The translations under genes were made by a program, and so were the position numbers. DNA of 16,909 nucleotides, taken from contig CAZLZO010000029.1 in NCBI GenBank assembly GCA_964564025.1, positions 1 to 16,909 on the forward strand. The letters run 5' to 3'. The notes under the pieces were generated by a model that made no database searches, was not told the origin of the DNA, and saw only the letters and a list, made by a program, of their open reading frames with translations. Source of the DNA: DRYM01 sp964564025. Its GTDB lineage: Archaea; Thermoproteota; Thermoprotei_A; EX4484-217-1. Positions 9,061-16,465 of this stretch are shown here, one piece after another (position 1 is the stretch's first letter; each line of letters begins with the position of its first letter).

Positions 9061-9068
9061 TTATAAGT
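9061..9068 (-). promoter_or_regulatory. Candidate TATA box for the OLD-like ATPase unit
   Basis: ACTTATAA on the minus strand predicts transcription starting around 9037-9040. That leaves a short leader with AGGTG before the ATG at 9017, and it would put the ATG at 9047 outside the transcript. It suggests a separate unit made of ATPase, Cys-rich and giant genes. Confidence 0.45.
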
Positions 9069-9103
9069 TTATTAATGAATAAATAATATTTTCTCAAAAT
9101 TTT

Positions 9104-9112
9104 ACAAAAATA
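9104..9112 (-). terminator. Possible T-run terminator after NurA
   Basis: The minus strand reads TATTTTTGTA 47-55 nt after the NurA stop, followed by further T-rich sequence. A T5 run is the minimal archaeal termination signal, so read-through into the next genes is likely. Weak evidence. Confidence 0.25.
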
Positions 9113-9158
9113 GCACAATAAAGATGGTGAGTTACAATTGCTTTACACAATTAAAAAT

Positions 9159-10412
9159 TTAGTGTTTTAAATCTTCCATAAGAATGTTAAAGGATATGAA
9201 TTGTTGAAGATTATTTTGCTGCTGTGTTAGAAGATCTTTGTATATTCTTGTAAGTATTGTCTCATAAATAAATTCCGCTGCACCTTTTCTGATTTTACAT
9301 TTCTCATGTGCTAACACTATTGGTAAGGGGTGAACATTACCCGGTAAAGTTGTAGCTATTGCGATTCTGTATAATTTATCCATGTAGTCATTTACTGTTT
9401 GTATGTCCACTCTTTCCTCTTGAGGTATTCCTAATTCCAGCCTAAATACTCTATTATAGTGCTTATTTATTCCATATATAAAATAAATGTCAATACCATG
9501 TTTACTATATTCTTCATATATTCCTCCAGATGCTTTGAATGGCCCTATGTAGCTAAATGCTTTTTGTTTCTCAAGAGTACTATTTAAAACTAATTTACTT
9601 AAGATAATATATGCTAACTCGCTATCTCCTGCAAATTCATTAAGGATATGTTCCTCAATATTAAAATGTTTTATTAGGTTAAGTTTTAGTAGTCTATCGC
9701 TTTTGCTGCTTTTAACATATCCAGCAATATGTAAGCCATATTCTTTTAAACTATACGCTTCTGCTAAGATACTACTTCGGAATTTTATGTAGTTATCTAT
9801 GTTGAAATTGTTTTTTAATAAAATAGCACCCTCATATGACGTTGGTCTAGGAGGATCGGCTAGTGGTCCATCAATGAATACTTGAAAACATCTATTATGC
9901 TCCTTGCATGCTTTAATTGCTTCGTATATGGCCGCTGTTTCATAGTACATCATTATGTCTTCGGCGACGTTATGTGTTTGTTCTCCAAGGGTTGGATCAT
10001 CAAATGATAGTAGGTCAATACCGTTTTCTGGATAGTGTATTCTGATTTCATCTTTGCTTGTTTTTAATCCTTGGGGTAATTCTACAATAACTGCTGTTAA
10101 CATAATATAATATCTACGTCCTCTGCCTCCGACAACTTGGAAGCTCCCATCTATGCCAGCTATTGGTGTTTGCGAAAATCTTTCTTCATCTTCTTTTGTC
10201 GTGGTTACTATGTGTAGGTATTTTCTGCCCTCTTTGTTTTCAAGCATTTTGCTTAATAGTTTATCACCTACTTTGTTTAAACGAAAAATGAGGGCTTGGT
10301 GCTCACGTTTCTTTTCTACGGCTTTTCTGACCAGCTCTATGGCTATTCGTGGCTCTGTTAATTTAAATTCGATAAGTTTTTTCTTTAAATCTACGTCATC
10401 ATATGATTGCAT
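9159..10412 (-). CDS. nurA: NurA-family 5'-3' nuclease
   Basis: A 417-aa protein with the NurA domain. The first catalytic motif, AGIDGSFQ, is at 85-92 with the metal-binding Asp88. The second, FIDGPLADPP, is at 179-188 with Asp181. GYVKSSKSDRL at 231-241 and LAHEKCKI at 367-374 also fit the family core, with the late strand around FRLELGIP. NurA degrades DNA ends and forms a complex with HerA, whose hexamer feeds DNA into the nuclease. The gene lies 39 nt after HerA in the order HerA-NurA, consistent with co-transcription and complex formation. The start is the ATG at 10412, with GAGG about 12 nt upstream; an earlier ATG stops after six codons. Mre11 and Rad50, the usual partners in crenarchaeal resection operons, are not present in this window, so this may be a paralogue serving a dedicated system. 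Confidence 0.88.
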   Translation of the reverse strand: MQSYDDVDLKKKLIEFKLTEPRIAIELVRKAVEKKREHQALIFRLNKVGDKLLSKMLENKEGRKYLHIVTTTKEDEERFSQTPIAGIDGSFQVVGGRGRRYYIMLTAVIVELPQGLKTSKDEIRIHYPENGIDLLSFDDPTLGEQTHNVAEDIMMYYETAAIYEAIKACKEHNRCFQVFIDGPLADPPRPTSYEGAILLKNNFNIDNYIKFRSSILAEAYSLKEYGLHIAGYVKSSKSDRLLKLNLIKHFNIEEHILNEFAGDSELAYIILSKLVLNSTLEKQKAFSYIGPFKASGGIYEEYSKHGIDIYFIYGINKHYNRVFRLELGIPQEERVDIQTVNDYMDKLYRIAIATTLPGNVHPLPIVLAHEKCKIRKGAAEFIYETILTRIYKDLLTQQQNNLQQFISFNILMEDLKH

Positions 10413-10451
10413 TATATTTTTCGCCTCGACATTTTGGCTTATTGAAGTGTT

Positions 10452-12155
10452 TTATTTCTTCTTCTTGCTTTCTGTATAGGTTTTCGTTAGTGTGTCCATT
10501 ACGTGTGTTGAACCCATATGGTGTGTTACTTTTCTTCTTTCAAACTTTATGATGACAGGCATTCCAAGCATGTTCATTTGTCCCATGATTACTGCTACTC
10601 CGCGTGATAATCTAGTTATTCTATTTCTTAGAGTCTCTGGCAAACCTCCGGAGAGTCTCATAACGTAGTTGACATCTTCTGGGCTTATACGGAAAATGAA
10701 GTATGTGTTTATCATGCTAACTACTACTGGGTCGATGAAGCTTGGTCTCTGCGATATTAGGCCAAGTATTATGCCGAATTTGCGGCCTTGTGTAGCTATT
10801 AACGATAAGTACGATCTGGCTACGCTTGCAGATACAGGGTAGCTTTTTGAGGGTATGTAGTTCTGGGCTTCCTCAATTAATAAGAGCAAATATTTTTCCT
10901 GTCCTTTCAATTTATACTTAGTGAACTTATAGAAGAGTAGCCGGGCTAGATATGCTATTACAAGCTGTTTTATTGGTTGGCTTATTCCTGGTGCTCCTTC
11001 AGGTGAAAAGTCGAGTATTATTAGTGAGGGGTTTTTCACAAGCCAGTCTACGAATTTTTCATCTATGCTAGGTTTTTCTGAAAGGAGCTCCATCTTCTCC
11101 ACTATGTCTTGGTGGAATTTACTAACTGCTGTACGGATTGCTCTTGCTGTTGAAGAATGTATAACTGCTTCTTTACCGCTACTCAGCTCGTCCAATTTAT
11201 CGTATATTAGAAATATTTTTCTAGTAAATACTTCAGTTAAATCGTCATATTCTTTAGCGATTTCTGTGAGTGTTCTTTCTAATCCGCTAACCTGTAGTTC
11301 TGGTAGTTCACCTATGCCACCAGTTTTATAGGCCATTATTAATTCGGCGATTTCGCGAGGTGTAAACCCACTTAAGCTTATCTTTATGGTTTCTGTGAAG
11401 GGAGCTTGTAAGACTTTTTTACTAGCTGTTTTGAAAACGAACCTTTTTACTTCGTTGAATGCTCCTAGCTTTCCTTTTTTGCAGAATTCTTCATGATAGT
11501 CTAGGTAGTCTGCGTTTGCATCTACAACTATTGTTGGTATTGCTACCTCTATTCTTCTTCCATCATGTGTTCTAGCTGGTATTGACGATAGTTTCTCTAT
11601 TAGTACCCCTGTTGCGTAGCTTTTGCCGCTTCCGGTTACTCCAAATATTCCCATGTGCATTGTTATATTTTCAACGTTTAGAGGTAGTGGAAGATTATTG
11701 TATCCGAGAATACTTTTGATCCAGATTATTCCTGGATCGCCAGGTTTTACTCCATATACTTTTTCAATGTCCTGTTTCATGTCGAATAAGTATACTGTGT
11801 CACCAGGTAGCGGTGGTTTACGAGGTTCTTCTAGCCCGTGTTTTCCTATTTCGCCTAGGATTGTGCTTTCAGCAACCATGTAAAATTTATCAATACTTTC
11901 AATGAATTCTACATTTAATCCTTCTCTCCTAGCTATAACGAACGGTGAATGTTCAGCGAACGCTTCTGAATGCGGTTTTATGTTTTCAACTCTTACTAGG
12001 TAATCTATGTTTCTTCTCGACTTTATAATTAACAGCATACCTTCATAAACGCGTTCTTCGCCGTACTTAGTTAATTGAAAAGTAGCATTAGATGTGCTTG
12101 TACCTGTCATTACGTAGCCTACTGGCTTTCTTTCTTCATTACCTAAACTACTCAT
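10452..12155 (-). CDS. herA: HerA-family hexameric DNA translocase ATPase
   Basis: A 567-aa HerA/FtsK-like ATPase. An N-terminal beta-rich HAS-barrel-like region (about 10-110) precedes Walker A GVTGSGKS at 172-179. Walker B LLLLIEEAQNY is at 423-433, with the catalytic Glu pair. ATQGRKFG at 454-461 and SQRPS at 468-472 are the conserved HerA strand-loop motifs. The C terminus ends in a run of lysines. HerA pumps double-stranded DNA and stimulates NurA, and related translocases appear in several defence systems. It is the first gene of the minus-strand block. AGAGG at 12166-12170 lies ten bases before the ATG, and a good TATA box lies further up. Domain order and length match the family, and nothing key is missing. 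Confidence 0.9.
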   Translation of the reverse strand: MSSLGNEERKPVGYVMTGTSTSNATFQLTKYGEERVYEGMLLIIKSRRNIDYLVRVENIKPHSEAFAEHSPFVIARREGLNVEFIESIDKFYMVAESTILGEIGKHGLEEPRKPPLPGDTVYLFDMKQDIEKVYGVKPGDPGIIWIKSILGYNNLPLPLNVENITMHMGIFGVTGSGKSYATGVLIEKLSSIPARTHDGRRIEVAIPTIVVDANADYLDYHEEFCKKGKLGAFNEVKRFVFKTASKKVLQAPFTETIKISLSGFTPREIAELIMAYKTGGIGELPELQVSGLERTLTEIAKEYDDLTEVFTRKIFLIYDKLDELSSGKEAVIHSSTARAIRTAVSKFHQDIVEKMELLSEKPSIDEKFVDWLVKNPSLIILDFSPEGAPGISQPIKQLVIAYLARLLFYKFTKYKLKGQEKYLLLLIEEAQNYIPSKSYPVSASVARSYLSLIATQGRKFGIILGLISQRPSFIDPVVVSMINTYFIFRISPEDVNYVMRLSGGLPETLRNRITRLSRGVAVIMGQMNMLGMPVIIKFERRKVTHHMGSTHVMDTLTKTYTESKKKK

Positions 12156-12207
12156 TACAGTTTAACCTCTAATTAGCAATATAACCTATGTTCACAACAA
12201 TAAATAT

Positions 12208-12217
12208 CTTTATAAGC
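12208..12217 (-). promoter_or_regulatory. TATA box of the herA-nurA unit
   Basis: GCTTATAAAG on the minus strand is close to the archaeal consensus. Its centre lies 57 nt before the herA ATG, so transcription would start near 12187 and leave a leader of about 30 nt that includes the AGAGG site. Confidence 0.55.
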
Positions 12218-12280
12218 ACTTCCTCTATTCAAAGAAATGCGTTGTTTTCCATTATAAATATAATACTATATTTTTACTTA

Positions 12281-12886
12281 TTATTCATATCCGTTAGCTA
12301 TGTATACGCATTCCTTATTGTTTTTGCAGTAAGCTCTTAACTCCATAGCATATATGAGCATATCCGTCATCTCGTTAATAGCATCTATTAGTTCCTCAAA
12401 CGTTTTTGTTAATTTATCAACAACAATAACTGCTATAACATTGTTTACCTTAATACGTTTAACACCAAGCAATTCCCTAATAGAATTCTTTAGCTCTCTT
12501 GCCTGTTTAGATTTAGACTCCCTAAGCTTATAGCTTAAATCCATCAATTCCTCATCAACATCCTCTATTTGAACACCTAAATCCCAATAAGCCTTCTGCG
12601 CCGAGGGGTAAGTAGTTTCAACAGTGCTACCAGCACTGTACCAGTTAAAGTAAGGTACATAGAAGTCTAAACCACCCTTCTCCTTAACAACAATAACCAG
12701 GTCCGCAAACCTACCATTCAACGGAACATTCCTCAAAACATAGCAACGCTTCGAAGAAGTAAACGGCAATACACAAGGAAACCTAAGCAAAACATTCCTA
12801 ACCTCATCCAAAGACAAAACCTTCTCCTCATAAAAACCAAGCTTACCATCCACTATGCTAAACATTTTAAAGAAGGAATCACTCAT
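12281..12886 (-). CDS. Unknown 201-aa protein
   Basis: I do not recognise this family. The protein is soluble and of mixed composition, with no membrane segment. A beta-rich centre (FADLVIVVKEKGGLDFYVPYF) leads into a charged helix (about 105-140) and a C-terminal helix. The DLVIVV.EKGG strand loosely recalls nuclease folds, but no paired acidic-Lys catalytic motif follows, so no nuclease call is made. The start is supported by GGTGA at 12894-12898, seven bases before the ATG at 12886. It is divergent from the plus-strand pair and 125 nt upstream of herA in the same direction. Its coding strand is T/G-rich, as in the DUF5591/TGT-like pair and unlike the A-rich herA-to-giant genes, which hints at a different history. 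It could be a regulator or accessory protein of either neighbour. Confidence 0.7.
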   Translation of the reverse strand: MSDSFFKMFSIVDGKLGFYEEKVLSLDEVRNVLLRFPCVLPFTSSKRCYVLRNVPLNGRFADLVIVVKEKGGLDFYVPYFNWYSAGSTVETTYPSAQKAYWDLGVQIEDVDEELMDLSYKLRESKSKQARELKNSIRELLGVKRIKVNNVIAVIVVDKLTKTFEELIDAINEMTDMLIYAMELRAYCKNNKECVYIANGYE

Positions 12887-12970
12887 AAACTATTCACCAA
12901 AATAAACTATCGAAACAAGGGTAAAAATTATTACAGCAAAACTTTACTTCTTAACATTTTTATTAAATGC

Positions 12971-12990
12971 TTTAATATGCCCATATTAAA
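12971..12990. promoter_or_regulatory. Perfect 9+2+9 palindrome, candidate operator
   Basis: TTTAATATG-CC-CATATTAAA is a perfect inverted repeat with a 2-nt centre. It lies in the 173-nt region between the divergent genes at 12886 and 13060. Its right edge is 16 nt upstream of a TATA-like element for the plus-strand gene. Dyad size and place fit a dimeric winged-helix regulator controlling one or both promoters. AT-richness raises the chance of a random palindrome, but nine perfect pairs in a promoter is notable. Confidence 0.5.
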
Positions 12991-13006
12991 CAGAATAAGC
13001 TTGGAG

Positions 13007-13015
13007 TTTAAATTT
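13007..13015 (+). promoter_or_regulatory. Candidate TATA box for the plus-strand pair
   Basis: TTTAAATTT predicts transcription from about 13037. That leaves a leader of some 20 nt with GAGG (13045-13048) before the ATG at 13060. A second AT-rich element at 13031-13040 would instead give a leaderless transcript. Confidence 0.4.
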
Positions 13016-13534
13016 TTATTTTTGAAAAGTATTTTAAATAATTAGAGGAATGCATACTAATGTTAAATAATCTTAACAATAACGATAAGATAAAGCTCTT
13101 CCTAAAGAATGTTTTTGATAGAGATCTTGCCATGAAATTTACTAATGATATAGAGAAGCTTGCAGCAATAGATGCCTTCATCCAATTTGCTCAAAATCCT
13201 ACTTCCATGTCAGCCGGTTATGGCATAGAACAAAATTATCCATACATAATGAAGAATCTTGCTATAAGATATAACTTGAAGGAACCCTTTATTAATGACA
13301 TTATACTATTCTTAAAGGAAATCGTTAAAGACATGGAGAAACTCACTACGGACTTTTACACATGGCGAAACGCTATAAAGAATTACATAGTTAATAATTA
13401 TACCGATAACTTCCTTGAATGGTACGAGAAAGTCTATGCAAACTTAGGTTTCAAGGAAAGAAATGAATTTCTCTTCTTACTATATGCTTTATCTAACACA
13501 ACATACGTTAATGATCTTCATAAATGGTACGTTT

Positions 13535-13546
13535 GCTTTTTGACAA
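13535..13546 (+). other. Frame-change site 1 (GCTTTTTGACAA)
   Basis: The reading frame enters as GC TTT TTG ACA and the protein-like continuation is in the -1 frame (TTT GAC AAA). A missing T in the T5 run, or slippage of one base, would join the two frames. The upstream frame otherwise ends at the stop at 13573-13575. Confidence 0.6.
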
Positions 13547-13728
13547 AGAAGAAAAAACTACACAATATGACTTAGAGAAACTTCTAATAAAATATGGCTT
13601 AGCCAACATTCTTTACTATAGGACAAGCAGGGGGTACGAGAGTTCCCAATTAATACCGACATTATTCTTAAGTACTTTGCAAGAGAAATTTAAGGGTAAG
13701 ATTCCGATACAGGAGGAAGATGTTATCA

Positions 13729-13740
13729 GCTTTTTAACAA
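13729..13740 (+). other. Frame-change site 2 (GCTTTTTAACAA)
   Basis: The frame enters as GC TTT TTA ACA and continues as TTT AAC AAT in the -1 frame. It is identical to site 1 at 11 of 12 bases and has the same codon phase. The upstream frame stops at 13749-13751. Confidence 0.6.
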
Positions 13741-14898
13741 TTTACTCTTAGAAAATGTAAAATTACTCGAAACATGCAGTAATGAGTTTATACCTGTTCT
13801 TTCAAAGAGTATTGGAGAAGTAACTCAAACCTCACATCTTATCGTTGAAAAGTCTAAACATTATTTTGCCATATCACCTTTTGCAATTAATACCCTAAGG
13901 AAACTTATTAAGGCAACAAAACTTAAACTTACAGGAGAATGGAAAAATATTCTCGATGATGTTTTAAGCTCTTTCGTTAAGGGAGTATTTCCTCGTGCCG
14001 AACTGAAGACAATATTTGAAGAAGATGGTGCATACTGTTGGAACCTTCAATATGTAGTAGATTTAGGTAGTAACCCTATTAATATAGGCGTAGTTCTAAT
14101 ACCATACATTTTTAGCAGAGGACTTTACACTACCATTCTTGACGATGTAGAAAAACGTTTAAGAACGATTGATCATGTTCTTGATATAATCTTCATAATA
14201 AGGGAATCCTTACCGACAATAAATAGATACTTTAGCTATGTTAATAGGAAAACGCTTATCTTTTTATTTAATGAAAAAAAGAGAAGGTTCTATGTTATAG
14301 AAAAAAGCAAAGAACTTCCAAGAGGAGAAGAAATGGTAATTAATTTCTTTCTTTCAGAATTCATAAACGTAATTGAAAAGAAGATACGTATAGGCAAAAC
14401 ATTTCCACCCTACTTAGAAAGCTATTTTGAAAATTTAAAGCTACTTAACAAGTTCCCAAGATTAGTTGAAATTCGTAATAGGATACCAAAAACTGAGATT
14501 TTATTGAGAGAAAAAATTAGAAAAATGTTTGAAAGGGTTTTTGGAGAATCATGGAGGAAGAAGGTAGCAAAGGAACTTCCGAAAAAGGTTAAGAAGTTTG
14601 AGAACACTATTAATAAAAGACCTGATAAAGGAAACATTGTAGACTTTCTGGATGGTGCAACATTTGGCGAACTAATAGAATTACTTCGTAGATACCATAA
14701 GGACCTATTAAAGGATAAGGATCCCAACATTAGAGGAGCTATTTTAAATGCCTTAAATTATGTAAATAAGCATAGAAGACTTCTTGAACATCCTATAAAA
14801 GAGCAGAGCGAGGATCTTGACGAAAAAACATATAATGAACTTAAGGCAATGTTGAGTATTATTGAATCCTTCCTATAACAGTTATTGAGGAAGTACTC

Positions 14899-15773
14899 AT
14901 GAAAGCCGTATTCACGAGTTTTCACTCTGCTTCACCAATATACATTAGTGAATATTATCCTGACACCATAGTGACATTTGATAGCCACCTAGATCTATAC
15001 TTTTCAAGCGGGTTTACAGGAATTCTTCGAGAACTAATAGTACGCCTACCAGAACATCACATGTTTATATTTCTAAGACCTTCTGCACATATCCTTTTAA
15101 GAGAACAATGTCCTGAGGCAGAATATTATCTCGTAATTCCTAAGGAGAGATTTAAGTATGAAATTTTGCCGAAGCTAAGGAAATCTCTACATTAACTGGT
15201 GAGCATATTGACGATGAAAAATTAGGAGAGATAGTTTACCATGAATTACTAATAAAGAAATTTCTTAAGGCTAAACTTTACCTAAGCCCCCCACAGAACC
15301 TAGAAAACCTTGCCAAGGAAGTTAAAGGATCTTATGTAGCATTAGACATAGATGTAGATTATGTAGCGGAATTTCAAGACGAATGCTATACAAGAGCAGC
15401 ATCCAAAGAATATTTGAAGACCTTAGGAAAGTATGAAGATCTTATAAAATTCATTCAAAACATTAAACCTGGGCTAATTGTGGTTTCAGAATTCACCTTA
15501 AATGCATTGAAGAAAAGAAATTCCTACACAAGAAAACTCATGAAAGACTTAAAAAGCATGGGCTATGACGTAGAGTACGGTTACCTTTCACCAAACGACA
15601 AGAAAACACGCAAAATAGTAAAGAAAACCAAGCAATTCTCCTTAAAAATAAGATACATGCTAATTAAACTACTTCACGAAAACAAAGAAATAGATCCGCT
15701 TGCTATAGGAGACACCATAGATAACATAGTGTTACAGGAATTCATGAAAGATTTCGGCCATTTAGTAAAATGA
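14899..15773 (+). pseudogene. Arginase-fold (UPF0489-like) metal hydrolase gene with one -1 frame change
   Basis: Two open frames make one protein of about 291 aa. The first runs from the ATG at 14899 (GAGG at 14887-14890) to a stop at 15195. The second is open from about 15162 to the stop at 15773, and an internal TTG at 15414 is not its real start. The first part carries VTFDSHLDL with Asp28, His30 and Asp32, the DxHxD metal motif of the arginase/ureohydrolase fold. The second carries ALDIDVDY with Asp150, Asp152 and Asp154, the matching DxDxD motif. Both are needed for a two-metal site and they lie either side of the frameshift, so this was or is a single enzyme. The spacing resembles UPF0489 proteins, whose substrate is unknown to me. 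It is probably co-transcribed with the gene 20 nt upstream. The fold is moderately confident; the gene's functional state is open. Confidence 0.65.
15161..15168 (+). other. Frame-change site 3 (T4 run)
   Basis: GAA ATT TTG CCG continues more plausibly as GAA ATT TTT GCC GAA GCT after gaining one T. The -1 frame then stays open for 200 codons, and the zero frame stops within ten codons. It differs from sites 1 and 2 except that it also lies in a T run followed by G. Confidence 0.5.
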
Positions 15774-15819
15774 ACAAGCTTGAGTACATTAATCCTCACT
15801 ACTTTAAAAATGAAACGAA

Positions 15820-15846
15820 ATGAAAACAGTTCATCATCTGTTTCAT
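15820..15846 (+). terminator. Possible hairpin terminator after the arginase-fold gene
   Basis: ATGAAAACAG at 15820-15829 pairs with CTGTTTCAT at 15838-15846 with one bulged A and an 8-nt loop. It lies 47 nt after the stop and is not followed by a strong T run, so a role in termination is uncertain. Confidence 0.25.
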
Positions 15847-15958
15847 CAAAAATATAGGTCACTATTAAAATACTAATTCATCACTATAGTTTTTACATAT
15901 TACTTAAAAGTATCTAAAGTTAATCTACAGTATTTATACTCTATATAGACTTAGTAAA

Positions 15959-15967
15959 CTTTAAATG
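15959..15967 (+). promoter_or_regulatory. Candidate TATA box for the 150-aa gene
   Basis: CTTTAAATG lies about 37 nt before the ATG at 16000, so transcription would start about 12-15 nt before the ATG. That leaves a short leader holding GGTGAT (15990-15995). Confidence 0.45.
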
Positions 15968-15999
15968 CGGTTTTTGTATATATTATTCTGGTGATTTCC

Positions 16000-16452
16000 A
16001 TGGTAAAAACTTACATATTTGAGATTAGGGAGAATGGAAGAGTAGTAGAAAGACATGAATTTGAAACTTTAGAGAGATTAATTGGATTTCTCCAAACATT
16101 TATGATGGTTAGGGGACCTTTTTGGACAACATTATCCATAGAAGAATCTTTAGAGAAAATTAGGCAGAAAAATCCGATATTAGCCGAAGCTGCGGGTCAG
16201 ATAATTAACTATGTTAAACAATTAGGTGACGATATTGATATTATAGGGCGAAAACAATTCATATCATTTAAGGTTAAAGTAAATGGAAGAACAAGAAGAT
16301 TTCTCGTGCTAGACTATACGAGAAAATCAAGACTGCTAATATACGATGGTAAGTATGAGGAATTATTAGGTGAAATTAGAGGAAATACCGTTCCACACGA
16401 GTTACTAGATCGTATAAAAAAGGAGTACCTTAAAATGAAGAAAAGAGGCTAA
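16000..16452 (+). CDS. Unknown 150-aa protein
   Basis: I do not recognise this family. The N terminus forms an apparent beta hairpin (KTYIFEIRENGRVVERHEF), followed by helices. A second beta-rich stretch (FISFKVKVNGRTRRFLVLDYTRKSRLLIYDGKYEELL) and a Lys-rich C-terminal helix complete it. There is no signal peptide or membrane span, and it is likely basic overall. The ATG at 16000 is preferred over a GTG at 15991 because GGTGAT at 15990-15995, four bases upstream, matches the anti-Shine-Dalgarno and contains that GTG. It is a single-gene unit with its own promoter and a T-rich terminator. It contains a T5 run (16118-16122) without any frame break, a useful control for the shifts in the preceding genes. 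Confidence 0.75.
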   Translation: MVKTYIFEIRENGRVVERHEFETLERLIGFLQTFMMVRGPFWTTLSIEESLEKIRQKNPILAEAAGQIINYVKQLGDDIDIIGRKQFISFKVKVNGRTRRFLVLDYTRKSRLLIYDGKYEELLGEIRGNTVPHELLDRIKKEYLKMKKRG

Positions 16453-16465
16453 AATAATTTAAACT

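Larger units (their letters stand above)
13060..14878 (+). pseudogene. Unknown ~606-aa protein gene, interrupted by two -1 frame changes
   Basis: Three successive open frames cover one continuous protein. The frame from the ATG at 13060 gives way near 13537 to the -1 frame, which in turn gives way near 13731 to the next -1 frame, open to the stop at 14878. The last frame has no ATG before 14333, yet it is fully open and protein-like from at least 13733, so it is not a separate gene starting at 14333. Joined, the product is about 606 aa: mostly helical, Lys-rich towards the C terminus, with no signal peptide, membrane span or motif that I recognise. A middle beta-rich stretch (YVVDLGSNPINIGVVLIPYI) separates helical halves. 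No in-frame stop or other damage appears apart from the two shifts. It lies 20 nt before the arginase-fold gene and probably shares its operon. It may be a decaying gene, a sequence error or a recoded gene. Confidence 0.7.
15774..15990. other. Intergenic region between the plus-strand pair and the 150-aa gene
   Basis: A 217-nt AT-rich gap. It holds an imperfect hairpin soon after the stop (15820-15846) and, at its end, the promoter of the next gene. No protein-like frame or RNA gene was recognised. A C/D-box-like TGATGAA on the minus strand lacks a matching D box. Confidence 0.5.

Noticed and set aside
10153..11883. Plus-strand open frames opposite nurA and herA
   Set aside because: They are antisense shadows of well-recognised conserved genes.
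1618..12155. Assignment as a BREX, DISARM or Dnd/phosphorothioation system
   Set aside because: No methyltransferase, PglZ phosphatase, Lon-like protease, SNF2 helicase or Dnd sulfur-transfer gene is visible; only the large-ATPase theme is shared.
14422..14730. Minus-strand open frame opposite the end of the 606-aa gene
   Set aside because: Ser/Leu/Phe-rich shadow; the plus-strand frame is open and protein-like for its whole length here.
14333..14878. Separate gene starting at the ATG at 14333
   Set aside because: The same frame is open and protein-like for about 600 nt upstream, simply lacking an ATG, so this ATG is an internal methionine.
15790..15860. Possible C/D-box sRNA on the minus strand
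   Set aside because: A TGATGAA-like C box is present but no CTGA D box at a usable distance, so the evidence is inadequate.
15674..15862. Short minus-strand frame at the end of the arginase-fold gene
   Set aside because: It overlaps the coding 3' end in antisense, has no ribosome binding site and no recognised motif.
1..15894. TCACTATAGTTTT at 1-13 and again at 15882-15894 as possible island end repeats
   Set aside because: Thirteen AT-rich bases, one copy inside a coding region, no tRNA or integrase nearby; a related TCACTATAGTA also occurs at about 7518, so chance is likely.
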